Source: Polynucleobacter sp. 78F-HAINBA (GTDB lineage Bacteria > Pseudomonadota > Gammaproteobacteria > Burkholderiales > Burkholderiaceae). Taken from it: a stretch of DNA of 42,754 bases. A model generated the notes under the pieces. That model made no database searches and was not told the origin of the DNA. It saw only the letters and a program-made list of their open reading frames with translations. Both the position numbers and the translations under genes were made by a program. Location: NCBI RefSeq assembly GCF_018882325.1, contig NZ_JACVOQ010000013.1, positions 1 to 42,754 on the forward strand. The letters are read 5' to 3'. Numbering within the stretch: position 1 is the first letter of the stretch; every line of letters starts with the position of its first letter. Positions 18,088 through 26,435 of this stretch are shown here, one piece after another.

Positions 18088-18906
18088 TTAGGTTTTATGA
18101 GGGTGCAGCGAAAAAATGGCTTTAGCGATGCGGCTATCGCTCGTGTGTAGCATTTGATGTCGACTTAGTGGCGGCATCATGAGTCCGCCATAACAGTGGT
18201 GCGCTCCCATTGCCATGACATTCTCTAAATCCTTCACCAGGGTGATGTTGCTGGCATAGATTTGGGTGTGAAATTTCTGACCAAGCGAAATCATTTCGTT
18301 TGGCAAGCCACCAGCACGAAATTGCCCCATCTCAATATGAATACCCTCTGGTTCCATTTGCTCAATCCATTGAATTTGAGAGCTCGCCCCACAAAAATCG
18401 AGGGCATGGATTAAGACGCCAAGGCGGCGCATTCGTAATAGACCTTCCATGCAGGAATCCATGGAGTCAAGCTCGTTGAGTTTGTGCACGCCCAAGCTCA
18501 CAAGACCAACAGGTAGTCGAGAATTCAGAATCAGGTCACTCAAAGCATCTATAAAGTGATTGGACGCTAGGTGTTGGGCTGGCATGGGTAAGATGCCTGG
18601 AATGAAGCGGCCGCTACGGTACCAATACGTAATGGTGTCCAAGCCCTCCATGAATAGTCTGAGGAGCTGTGTGTCGGTGGCGGTCAGTAGCGGTCTAAAT
18701 AAAGAGCTCGTCAGCTTAGTTCCTTGGCTATTAAAGATGGGTTCGTTACTAATCGCTTGTCGCTGGGACCAGGATTGGTGTTCTTCGAGCGCTTCGCCGC
18801 TAAGACCAAGCCAAGGCTGGCCGCAGGCATCGCGCACTTCGTGGAAGGGTTTGTTCTTCCAAGCCTTTACAAGCGTGTACAGCCGGGATTTCGGGCTCAT
18901 CAGCAT
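18088..18906 (-). CDS. Protein with degenerate EAL domain
   Basis: The 272-residue protein can be aligned by eye to the EAL fold: NEPIFNSQG then SLFRPLL in place of the EAL signature, MPAQHL in place of the SVNLS strand, LIHALDFCG for the DDFG loop, GIHIEMGQF for the KID strand, YASNIT for the AEGVE strand and CYGGLMMPPLS for the QGY-PxP end. Nearly all residues that bind metal and c-di-GMP in active phosphodiesterases are changed; only one Asp (170) of the DD pair remains. I infer a non-catalytic EAL regulator. It leads the operon with the response regulator and kinase. BvgR of Bordetella, next to bvgAS, is also an EAL-type protein that lacks phosphodiesterase residues. Confidence 0.72.
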   Translation of the reverse strand: MLMSPKSRLYTLVKAWKNKPFHEVRDACGQPWLGLSGEALEEHQSWSQRQAISNEPIFNSQGTKLTSSLFRPLLTATDTQLLRLFMEGLDTITYWYRSGRFIPGILPMPAQHLASNHFIDALSDLILNSRLPVGLVSLGVHKLNELDSMDSCMEGLLRMRRLGVLIHALDFCGASSQIQWIEQMEPEGIHIEMGQFRAGGLPNEMISLGQKFHTQIYASNITLVKDLENVMAMGAHHCYGGLMMPPLSRHQMLHTSDSRIAKAIFSLHPHKT

Positions 18907-18976
18907 TCTCCAATCATTGAATAGCCAGTCTAGGCAGGACAGATTGGAGGGGTAAGGGCTTAAGGCTTATTTATGT

Positions 18977-19010
18977 GTAGGAATCTACCTACTAGCCTGC
19001 CTCCATTATA
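18977..19010 (-). promoter_or_regulatory. Promoter and inverted repeat upstream of the EAL/regulator/kinase operon
   Basis: On the minus strand a perfect TATAAT lies at 19010-19005, about 100 bp before the EAL gene start. No TTGACA-like box stands 16-18 bp upstream, as in activator-dependent promoters. Just downstream is a perfect inverted repeat, GTAGG-6-CCTAC (18977-18992), that could be an operator. Assignment rests on motif and position only. Confidence 0.45.
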
Positions 19011-19028
19011 GAAAGTGCAGGATTATCG

Positions 19029-19157
19029 TTCGCAGTTTAAGTTGGTACTGTAGATTCCATTAAATTCAATGACTTAGGAAGAATACCGAAATGCCGATTT
19101 GGGGCGAATTCGCAGTCTAAGTTGGGAGTTTGCTAACTTTCCGAAGCTTAAGTTGGG
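19029..19157 (-). repeat. Three direct repeats with core CCAACTTA
   Basis: Copies on the plus strand are TTCGCAGTTTAAGTTGG (19029-19045), TTCGCAGTCTAAGTTGG (19109-19125) and CCGAAGCTTAAGTTGGG (19141-19157). The first two differ at one base in 17. The first is centred near -39 from the start site expected for the TATAAT at 19005-19010. They could be activator sites for the adjacent regulator or remnants of an insertion-sequence end with multiple transposase sites. Confidence 0.6.
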
Positions 19158-19608
19158 ATTTTGCTAAGCAGGCCAAGGAAATTAAGGCTGGAGTAGCCGT
19201 CTAATGCAAATAATTAATGAACTAAGATGATTTAGGTAGAAATTAAACGGCAATACAACGCCAAAAGTAGTCTGAAAATCCCAATGGAGCTGCAAATTTG
19301 CGAGGGCTGGATAAAAGGCTTAAAGAAAATTAATGTACTTCTTGGGGGAAATGGTGCCGTTAAGAGTCGATAAGTATGACTGCCCCTCTATCTATTGCGG
19401 ACATTCAAAAAGGCTTTCCTTGTTGATTTTGATGGGCAGCTATCGGCCACTAAGAGACCTTCTGAAGTTGTTGAGCCGCCTCTTCCACCAAGTCATTGGG
19501 TATTCAGGGGGTTGTGGCATTACAGCAGCTATGTGAGTGATTAATCCATTTGACTTGTATGGAAAAGCTCTAAATGCAAAATACGAAGAAATATGCTGTA
19601 ATTAGCTA

Positions 19609-19944
19609 ATGAGAAAAATCCTGATAATTCTGGCCCTGCTAGCTTTATCGATACAAACATCCTATGCTACGGTTTCTGCTTACTGCCAAGAAGAGCAGGC
19701 AGCAGCTTCTCATGTTTCACATCACGAGCATGAGAAGCCAGTCAGCATTGCCTCTGCTAGCGATTCTGCAAGCTACGATTCTGATTGTGGGGTCTGTCAT
19801 TTGGCGCATTCTCCAGCATTGCATTCCACTTTTAGCATTTCAGTTACCTCTACCATCTTTCATTATGAAGATGCACGAGTAGAGTTTTTAGTCGATATTT
19901 CTCCTCACCGCCCCGAAAAACCCAATTGGCTCGCTCTCGCCTAA
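19609..19944 (+). CDS. CzcI-like small exported protein
   Basis: The 111-residue protein starts with a clear signal peptide (RKILIILALLALSIQTSYA). The mature part is rich in His and Cys, with HVSHHEHEK and a CGVCHLAH motif near residue 62. CzcI of Cupriavidus, encoded at the head of the czc operon, has this size, a His-rich stretch and the same kind of CGVCH motif, and affects regulation of the efflux system. The gene is followed after 70 bp by the outer-membrane component, as in czcICBA. I infer a periplasmic metal-binding role. Confidence 0.72.
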   Translation: MRKILIILALLALSIQTSYATVSAYCQEEQAAASHVSHHEHEKPVSIASASDSASYDSDCGVCHLAHSPALHSTFSISVTSTIFHYEDARVEFLVDISPHRPEKPNWLALA

Positions 19945-20014
19945 GTTAGCGAGAGCCTTAACCTAATTCTTCTCCTCTCGCTAACTCTGTTTTGAACAAA
20001 CAAATGGAGTTTTT

Positions 20015-21298
20015 ATGTTGCGAGAGTATTCGGGCGTAGTTCGTCGCTGCGTCATTCAATTTACTGGATTGGTATTTATATTGGGATCGCCAATAGCGCT
20101 GGCTAATGCCGAGCTCAAAGGTGGATCGACCTTAAAGTCCTTCTATGAATCTTCATGGGAGCGCCAACCTGACTACAAGTCCTATCAGTATCGAGTAGAG
20201 GCCGCGCTTGCTAAGCAAAAAATTGCTAGCAGCCTTTTGGTAAGCCCAGCTTCGGTTGAAGTGTCGCAAAAGACCGATAGAACTAACAGCAATCAAGGCG
20301 CTAGTGAAACCATACTGGGTTTAGATATCCCCCTGTGGTTATGGAATGAGCGGTCAAGCTCAATTAATTTAGCGGATGCTGAATATAAAAAGCTTTTGTC
20401 TCAATACTATCTATCCCAATTGAGAATTGCAGCTGAAGTAAGGGATGCCTATTGGAATTACCAGAAATCAAAAATTGAGTCTGATTTAGCGCTACGCAGA
20501 AATGAGAATGCAAAGAGCTTAGCTCTTGATGTTGAAAAGAGATTTAAGGCTGGAGACTTATCTCGCGCTGATCTTCATCAGGCCAATGGTGCCCTCGCAT
20601 CATCAGAAGCTTTTTTGGTCGAAGCGCAGGCCAACGTAATTAATGCTGAGCAAAGGGTGCGTACTTTATTAGGAAGTGAGTATCTCAAGAAAATTCAATT
20701 CGGTGACATTGCTAAAAATATTGAACCGCTACCTAAGGTTCCTGAAAACCTGTCAGGACTAGATTCTAGTTTGCCAATCGTTGCAGCCCTTGTAGATCAG
20801 TTAGAGGTTGCTAAAAAAGCAGTTGACCTAGCAAAGTCTCAAACTCGGGCTTCCCCACAATTGCAAATATGGACTACTAAGGGCCGTGAAGTCTATGGCG
20901 TTCCGTATCAGCAATCAGTTGCTGTTGGGTTAAGAATTCCTTTTGGCTCTGATGCTCGCAATACCAATAGATTGGCCAGTGCTACTGCTGAGATGGTCGA
21001 TTCAGAGGTTCGATTGTCCTATGAGCGAGAGTCTGCATTAAGTAATGTGGAGTCAAATGTGGCTTTAGTGAAGTCGGCAAAAATGAAGCTTGGCGCTGCA
21101 GATAAGAGGTCTAACTTAGCCAATGAAACACGTCAATTTTTTGACAAATCATTTCGCTTTGGTGAAACCGATTTGCCCACAAGACTACGTATTGAGCTAG
21201 AAGCAGTGGATGCAAATAGGCAGGCTGCAATTGCAAAAATCAATTACGCAGTTTCAGTTTCAAATTTACGACAGGCCCTTGGCCTGTTACCAGAGTAA
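20015..21298 (+). CDS. CzcC-like outer membrane efflux protein
   Basis: This 427-residue TolC-family protein should form the outer-membrane channel of the RND metal pump. It has an N-terminal signal segment (about 10-32) and the long alternating helical repeats of the family, with two similar halves containing 'RDAYWNYQKSKIESDLALRR' and the later FGETDLPTRLRIELEAVDA. The length fits CzcC rather than TolC itself. There is no lipobox Cys as in CusC. A TGGAG sequence lies upstream of the ATG. The next gene starts 13 bp after the stop. Confidence 0.88.
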   Translation: MLREYSGVVRRCVIQFTGLVFILGSPIALANAELKGGSTLKSFYESSWERQPDYKSYQYRVEAALAKQKIASSLLVSPASVEVSQKTDRTNSNQGASETILGLDIPLWLWNERSSSINLADAEYKKLLSQYYLSQLRIAAEVRDAYWNYQKSKIESDLALRRNENAKSLALDVEKRFKAGDLSRADLHQANGALASSEAFLVEAQANVINAEQRVRTLLGSEYLKKIQFGDIAKNIEPLPKVPENLSGLDSSLPIVAALVDQLEVAKKAVDLAKSQTRASPQLQIWTTKGREVYGVPYQQSVAVGLRIPFGSDARNTNRLASATAEMVDSEVRLSYERESALSNVESNVALVKSAKMKLGAADKRSNLANETRQFFDKSFRFGETDLPTRLRIELEAVDANRQAAIAKINYAVSVSNLRQALGLLPE

Positions 21299-21311
21299 GG
21301 TCACTTTAACT

Positions 21312-21881
21312 ATGAATTTATTGAACAAATATAGTCAGTGGGCGTCAAAACTATTAATTGCGCTATTTCTGACGATCGCATCGGCAACTTATGCAGGTCC
21401 TGGTCATGGGGAGGAAAAACCCACCACTGCACAAACTCAATCACTACCTCGCTTTTATGCTGAATCTGATCTCTATGAGGCGGTAGGAGTGATTAACGGC
21501 AAGGAAATCACGCTCTACCTAGATCGCTACTCCTCCAATGAATTGGTCAAAGGAGCCAAGGTTGAAATTGAGCTTGAGGGCTCTAAAATTAGTTCAGAGC
21601 CTCATGGCGATGGAGAGTATCTCTTTCGCCTAAAAAATAAAATTAAAGATCAGCCTACTGCGATCACCATCACGATTAATGATGATGTTACCGACATACT
21701 AGCAGCCACTATAGATCTAAGTTCCTTTGAGCGCTCCTCATTGATCACTTGGAAATCAGCAATAAAGATCTTGCTTTATTTCAGCCTCTTGATGGCAATT
21801 GCCTATTTGTCTTATCGCAAGAAAGAGGTGTTGATGACGAATACAAAAAAACTAATCAAACAAATTAAGGAGCGGGTATGA
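21312..21881 (+). CDS. Exported single-membrane-span protein of the RND operon, unknown function
   Basis: I do not recognise a named family. From the ATG at 21312 the protein has 189 residues; a longer frame reaches back into the czcC-like gene but lacks a signal. Residues 1-27 form a signal peptide ending ATYA, followed at once by GPGHGEEK. The middle (about 45-145) looks like a beta-rich periplasmic domain. A membrane segment (about 157-172, LLYFSLLMAIAYLSY) and a short basic cytoplasmic tail close the protein. It overlaps the membrane fusion gene by 4 bp (ATGA), so the two are translationally coupled. A role in handing metal to the pump is a guess. Confidence 0.72.
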   Translation: MNLLNKYSQWASKLLIALFLTIASATYAGPGHGEEKPTTAQTQSLPRFYAESDLYEAVGVINGKEITLYLDRYSSNELVKGAKVEIELEGSKISSEPHGDGEYLFRLKNKIKDQPTAITITINDDVTDILAATIDLSSFERSSLITWKSAIKILLYFSLLMAIAYLSYRKKEVLMTNTKKLIKQIKERV

Positions 21882-22918
21882 ATCGCAAACAGAGAGATTT
21901 TGTATTTCGCCCCATTGTCCTCATTAGTTTATCTGTGGCGCTATTTGCTTTTAAGGTTTATGCTGGGCCGGGTCATGGCGAGTCGGAAGTATCCCAAGTT
22001 CAAGGTGACGCCCCTAAAAGACAGTCGGACGGCAGTCTTTTTATTCCCAAGCCTGCGCAACGCCAGTTACACGTGATGACAGCTCCTGGCCAGTTCGGCG
22101 AATATGCCAAAACCTATGATTTAGCTGGAAAAGTCATTATGGATCCTAACTTTGGCGGTAAGGTGCAAGCGATTGTTGCTGGCCGTATTACGCCGGGACC
22201 AGCTGGTTTTCCATTGCCCGGACAGAAGGTTAGTAAAGGCGATGTCTTGGCGTATGTAACGCCAGAGGCTGGCCCAGGAAAATCAAGATCACTTGCGGAA
22301 AGTCGACTAAAGCGTTTGCGAGATCTGAGCGATACGGTCCCTCGTAAGACTATTGAAGAGGCAGAAGCCGCTGTTGCTAATGAAGAATTAAGAGCCCCAG
22401 TCAGCGGAATTATTTCTACTACGGGTGTCGTATCTGGCCAAGTAGTGCAAGCAAGAGATCTAATCTTTGAGGTCGTTAATCCATCCAAGCTATTAATAGA
22501 AGCGCTTGCCTACGATTCAAGTCTGAGTAAGAACATTGCTGATGGCAAGGTGGATGTCAATGGCAAAGTGATTGAGCTCAAGTATCTTGGTGGTGGACAG
22601 ACCCTCAGAGAGCAAGCCTTACCTCTAACTTTTTCTGCTAAATCGGACGATCTCCAATTTTTACCCATAGGTCAGCCCATTCGAGTATTTGTAAATACCG
22701 ATAGCAAGATCACTGGAGTAAAGGCGCCTTCAAAATCATTAGTCAAAAGCAGCTCGAACCAAACAATTGTCTGGATTAAAAAGTCCCCAGAAATATTTGA
22801 GCCAAGAACAGTTGTATATGAGCCTTTAGATGGTCAGAGCATTGTTATTACTAGTGGTATTAAAGATGGTGAACGAGTCATTACTGATGGGGCATCCCTC
22901 ATCAATCAAATTCGTTAA
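21878..22918 (+). CDS. CzcB-like membrane fusion protein
   Basis: This 346-residue protein would link the inner-membrane RND pump to the outer-membrane channel. It has an N-terminal membrane or signal segment (about 13-33), then GPGHGESE, then a barrel-sandwich domain: GKVQAIVAGRITPG, then FPLPGQKVSKGDVLAYVTPE, a short helical hairpin around KRLRDLSDTVPRKTIEEAEA, and the second half ELRAPVSGIISTTGVVSGQVV. A beta-barrel and membrane-proximal domain follow. The helical hairpin is short compared with other fusion proteins. It overlaps the previous gene by 4 bp and precedes the pump gene by 10 bp. Confidence 0.87.
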   Translation: MNRKQRDFVFRPIVLISLSVALFAFKVYAGPGHGESEVSQVQGDAPKRQSDGSLFIPKPAQRQLHVMTAPGQFGEYAKTYDLAGKVIMDPNFGGKVQAIVAGRITPGPAGFPLPGQKVSKGDVLAYVTPEAGPGKSRSLAESRLKRLRDLSDTVPRKTIEEAEAAVANEELRAPVSGIISTTGVVSGQVVQARDLIFEVVNPSKLLIEALAYDSSLSKNIADGKVDVNGKVIELKYLGGGQTLREQALPLTFSAKSDDLQFLPIGQPIRVFVNTDSKITGVKAPSKSLVKSSSNQTIVWIKKSPEIFEPRTVVYEPLDGQSIVITSGIKDGERVITDGASLINQIR

Positions 22919-22928
22919 GGATTAAGAC

Positions 22929-25900
22929 ATGTTTACTTGGTTATTAGATTTCAGCTTAAAAAATCGCATGATAGTGATTTTGCTCGGTGCTATATCTATG
23001 TTCTATGGTGCCTACACCTTAAGCAAGATGCCTGTGGATGTCTTTCCCGATCTGAATAAGCCTACTGTCACCATCATGACCGAGGCTGGCGGAATGGCTT
23101 CAGAAGAAGTTGAACAACTCATTACATTCCCACTCGAAACGGCTATGAATGGTTTACCGGGAGTAGAGGCTATTCGCTCAGTATCTAGCGCCGGCCTCTC
23201 TTTCATATACGTTACTTTTGACTGGACTGTAGACATCTATCGCGCCAGACAAATGGTTTCAGAAAGACTGTCATCTATGGAGGGAGCAATTCCGGATGGC
23301 ATTGTTTCGCGCATGGGGCCCATTAGTTCGATCATGGGTGAGATTATGCAAATTGCCATTCCGATTGATGAATCTAAGATTTCATCCATGCAGGTTCGCG
23401 AGTATGCTGATTGGGTTTTGCGACCCAGATTGATGGCTATCCCCGGGGTAGCGCAAGTCATTCCTATAGGTGGGCAAGTCAGGCAGTTTCAAGTGCAACC
23501 CAATACTCGCCGTATGGCGGAGCTAGGCCTTAGCATATTGCAGATTGAAGATGCATTGCGGGGCTACTCTGCAAATACGTCTGGTGGATTTCTTGAGTCC
23601 AATAATCGTGAGTATCTTATTCGTCATATAGGGCGAACCTCTAGCCTTGAAGATTTAAAGAACATTGCCGTATCGAACCGCAATGGACAAACAATACTTT
23701 TAAGACAAGTTGCAGATATTACTTTTGCACCAGCAGTTAAGCGAGGCGATGCCGGTTATGAAGGTGGGCCAGCAGTCATTCTAGGTGTACAAAAACAACC
23801 TTCAGCAGATACGGTAGCGCTAACAAAAAAGATTGAATCGGCTATTGCAGAATTAAAGCAGGGCTTGCCAACTGGCATGGAAGCTCCAAAAGTAACATTT
23901 AGGCAGGCGAGCTTTATTGATGCATCCATTAGCACTTTAGAGGGTAAGCTGATTGGCGCATCAATCTTTGTTGCTGTAGTGCTGTATTTCTTTTTAGGAA
24001 CAATTCGCCCGGTCCTCATCTCATTAACAGCAATTCCAGTTTCAATTCTCTTAACTGCCCTAGTTTTTAAGTACTTTGGTTTATCAATTAATACGATGAC
24101 CTTAGGAGGCTTAGCCATTGGAATCGGCGGCCTGGTTGATGATGCAGTAGTTGATGTGGAAAACGTAATTCGTCGCCTTAGAGTAAATCTAGATAAAGCA
24201 TCTTTAGACCAATTAAGTCCACTAGCGATTGTGAGAGCCGCATCGCTTGAGGTAAGAACCGGAATTATCTATGCTACAGCCATCATCGTTTTGGTATTCA
24301 TCCCATTATTTGCATTACCAGGTATAGAGGGGCGACTATTTGTGCCTTTGGGTATTGCATTTATAGTCTCTACTCTTGCATCGCTTTTAGTTTCAGTCAC
24401 TATCACGCCAGTACTCTGCTTTTACTTGCTGCCCTCAATGCAGTCCCTGAGGGATCACGATACAAAGATTGTCACTTGGCTTAAAAGCCATTATGAGGTT
24501 CAGTTATCAAGGTTATTGGCGGCGCCTAAAAAGCCTCTGATGTATGCTTTTGCATCCGTCATAGTCGCTGCTGCCAGTGTTCCCTTTATGGCGAGCGCAT
24601 TTTTACCGCCCTTTAACGAAGGGACTTTACTGATCGGATTGCGTTTAAATCCTGGTGTCTCTCTCTCTGAATCGGCGGGCGTAGCTAGCCAAGCAGAAAA
24701 GTTAGTCAGGCAGGTTCCAGAAGTGACTTATGTTGGACGCAGGAGTGGCCGCGCAGAATTGGACGAGCATGCGGAAGGTGTACATGTGAGCGAGTTAGAT
24801 GTTGGTTTAAAGCCTGCGGGAGATTTAGATCGCTCCATGGCTGAGATACAGGCAGATATCAGGTCAAGATTAGTTAACTTACCCGCTGCAATTGCGATCG
24901 GTCAGCCAATCTCACATCGAATAGATCACATGCTTTCAGGAGTGCGATCGCAAATTGCTATTAAGATCTTTGGCGATGATTTGGACGTGCTGCGTAGCCA
25001 AGCCGACCTTCTAAGATCGAAATTGGCAGGCATTGAAGGCTTAGTTGATCTAGAAATAGAAAAGCAGGTTTTAGCACCACAAATTAAGGTCCGAATTGAT
25101 TACGATAAGGCGGCGCAATATGGAGTTTCAACATCTCAGATTATGGCCACCTTGCAGGGCATGGTTGAAGGGGAGAGGCTCTCGCAAATTATTGAGGGTA
25201 ATCGACGGTTTGCCTTAGTGATCAAGTTACCAGACTCAGCAAGAAATTTAGAAGGGCTTGCTGATATCTTGATTGATACGCCAAATGGAAAAATTCCACT
25301 CTCCAAAATTGCTAGCATTGAGGATGGGGATGGCCCAAATCAAATTAGCAGAGACGGCGGTAAGCGAAGAATTGTCTTATCGGCTAATGCCTCCAAGCGT
25401 GCCCTGTCAGATATCGTGGCTGATATTAGAACTGTGATCTCTAATCAGACTCTTCCAGAGGGTTACTTTATTACTTTAGATGGTCAATTTAAAGCGCAAG
25501 AAGAGGCATCTAAAGTAATTGGTTTGCTATCGATTGGATCATTTCTTTTGATGTTTGCGGTTTTAAATAACCGCTATAAGTCCATGCGCCTATCTTTAAT
25601 GATTATGTCTAACATTCCCTTAGCTATGGTCGGAGCAGTGATTGGTTTGTGGATTTCAGGCCAGCCACTCTCGATTGCTGCATTAATAGGATTTATCACG
25701 CTAGCAGGAATATCTGTGCGTAACGGAATCTTAAAAATTAGCCATTACTTAAATTTGATGCAGTCAGAAGGTGAATCGTTTAGTCTGGCAATGATTATTC
25801 GCGGATCAATTGAGCGCTTAAGTCCTGTACTAATGACAGCTTTGGTCACAGCTTTTGCCTTGGCACCATTGTTATTTGAAGCAGAGCGTCCTGGTACAGA

Positions 25901-26051
25901 GATATTGCATCCAGTAGCAGTTGTTATTTTCTCCGGGCTCATCAGCTCTACCTTATTGGATACCTTTTTAACGCCAGCCATGTTTTGGCTTTACGGGAAA
26001 AAAGCATCTGAAATAGCCTTGAGCAATATGAAAACTAACGAAGTATTTTAA
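22929..26051 (+). CDS. CzcA-like heavy-metal RND efflux pump
   Basis: The 1040-residue protein has the RND layout of 12 membrane segments and two large periplasmic loops. It starts LLDFSLKNRMIVILLGA with SKMPVDVFPDLNKPTVT just after, as in CzcA. The fourth-segment proton relay reads GLVDDAVVDVEN, with Asp404, Asp405, Asp409 and Glu411; heavy-metal RND pumps use acidic residues here. Other family marks are GISVRNGIL in the second half and an F-P-P-F-N-E-G motif (LPPFNEGTLL). Substrate is likely Zn, Co or Cd given the neighbouring cadR-cadA genes, but the sequence does not settle it. Confidence 0.92.
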   Translation: MFTWLLDFSLKNRMIVILLGAISMFYGAYTLSKMPVDVFPDLNKPTVTIMTEAGGMASEEVEQLITFPLETAMNGLPGVEAIRSVSSAGLSFIYVTFDWTVDIYRARQMVSERLSSMEGAIPDGIVSRMGPISSIMGEIMQIAIPIDESKISSMQVREYADWVLRPRLMAIPGVAQVIPIGGQVRQFQVQPNTRRMAELGLSILQIEDALRGYSANTSGGFLESNNREYLIRHIGRTSSLEDLKNIAVSNRNGQTILLRQVADITFAPAVKRGDAGYEGGPAVILGVQKQPSADTVALTKKIESAIAELKQGLPTGMEAPKVTFRQASFIDASISTLEGKLIGASIFVAVVLYFFLGTIRPVLISLTAIPVSILLTALVFKYFGLSINTMTLGGLAIGIGGLVDDAVVDVENVIRRLRVNLDKASLDQLSPLAIVRAASLEVRTGIIYATAIIVLVFIPLFALPGIEGRLFVPLGIAFIVSTLASLLVSVTITPVLCFYLLPSMQSLRDHDTKIVTWLKSHYEVQLSRLLAAPKKPLMYAFASVIVAAASVPFMASAFLPPFNEGTLLIGLRLNPGVSLSESAGVASQAEKLVRQVPEVTYVGRRSGRAELDEHAEGVHVSELDVGLKPAGDLDRSMAEIQADIRSRLVNLPAAIAIGQPISHRIDHMLSGVRSQIAIKIFGDDLDVLRSQADLLRSKLAGIEGLVDLEIEKQVLAPQIKVRIDYDKAAQYGVSTSQIMATLQGMVEGERLSQIIEGNRRFALVIKLPDSARNLEGLADILIDTPNGKIPLSKIASIEDGDGPNQISRDGGKRRIVLSANASKRALSDIVADIRTVISNQTLPEGYFITLDGQFKAQEEASKVIGLLSIGSFLLMFAVLNNRYKSMRLSLMIMSNIPLAMVGAVIGLWISGQPLSIAALIGFITLAGISVRNGILKISHYLNLMQSEGESFSLAMIIRGSIERLSPVLMTALVTAFALAPLLFEAERPGTEILHPVAVVIFSGLISSTLLDTFLTPAMFWLYGKKASEIALSNMKTNEVF

Positions 26052-26066
26052 TTTAAAGGGGTTTAT

Positions 26067-26435
26067 ATGAAATCAATGATGGTGATTGCAACCTTGCTAA
26101 TCAGTTTTATTGGTCCAGCCCATGCTGGAGCCGGCCATGATTTAAAGCCAATGCATGGCGGTGTCATAGTAGAGGCTAAGGACATTGATGTTGAATTGGT
26201 TGCAAAGCCTGATAGCCTATCGCTGTATTTGACGGACCACGGTAAACCGATACCTATAGATGGTGGGACCGCAAAGCTGACAGTCTTAATTGGATCAGAT
26301 AAAAAAGATTATGAGCTACTGCCTAATGGAGGCAAATTGGAAGTGAAAGGTAATTTCGCTATTCCCAAGGGAGCTAAGGCTATAGCAGTTATCAAGATAA
26401 AAGCGAAAGTGATTACAGCAGGATTTAATTTATAG
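26067..26435 (+). CDS. Small exported protein of the RND operon, unknown function
   Basis: The 122-residue protein starts with a signal peptide (MKSMMVIATLLISFIGPAHA) and continues GAGHDLKPMHGG, a His/Met-containing stretch that resembles the GPGHGE start of two other proteins in this operon. The rest is beta-rich with no Cys. I do not recognise a named family; similar small periplasmic proteins with a KPMHGG motif accompany heavy-metal RND operons (from memory). It lies 15 bp after the pump gene with GGGG before the ATG, and it is the last gene of the operon. Confidence 0.7.
   Translation: MKSMMVIATLLISFIGPAHAGAGHDLKPMHGGVIVEAKDIDVELVAKPDSLSLYLTDHGKPIPIDGGTAKLTVLIGSDKKDYELLPNGGKLEVKGNFAIPKGAKAIAVIKIKAKVITAGFNL

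Larger units (their letters stand above)
18907..19608. other. 702-bp divergent noncoding region between signalling operon and metal island
   Basis: Leftward, it holds a perfect TATAAT for the EAL-regulator-kinase operon and three repeated boxes. Rightward, TTGACT (19550-19555) followed after 15 bp by TAAATG (19571-19576) is a weak promoter candidate for the czcI-like gene. A 10-bp palindrome GCAAATTTGC is at 19292-19301. A 14-bp string ATGCAAATAATTAA at 19204-19217 recurs inverted at 137-150 beside the IS end. The only open frame of note (19333-19536) has no coding character that I can support. The region probably marks the edge of the acquired metal island. Confidence 0.5.

Noticed and set aside
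19029..19157. Repeats as a CRISPR or iteron array
   Set aside because: Only three copies with uneven spacing (80 and 32 bp) and no replication or cas gene nearby.
19333..19536. 67-codon open frame in the 700-bp gap
   Set aside because: No Shine-Dalgarno sequence, no recognisable domain and odd composition; it lies in a region full of decayed or regulatory sequence.
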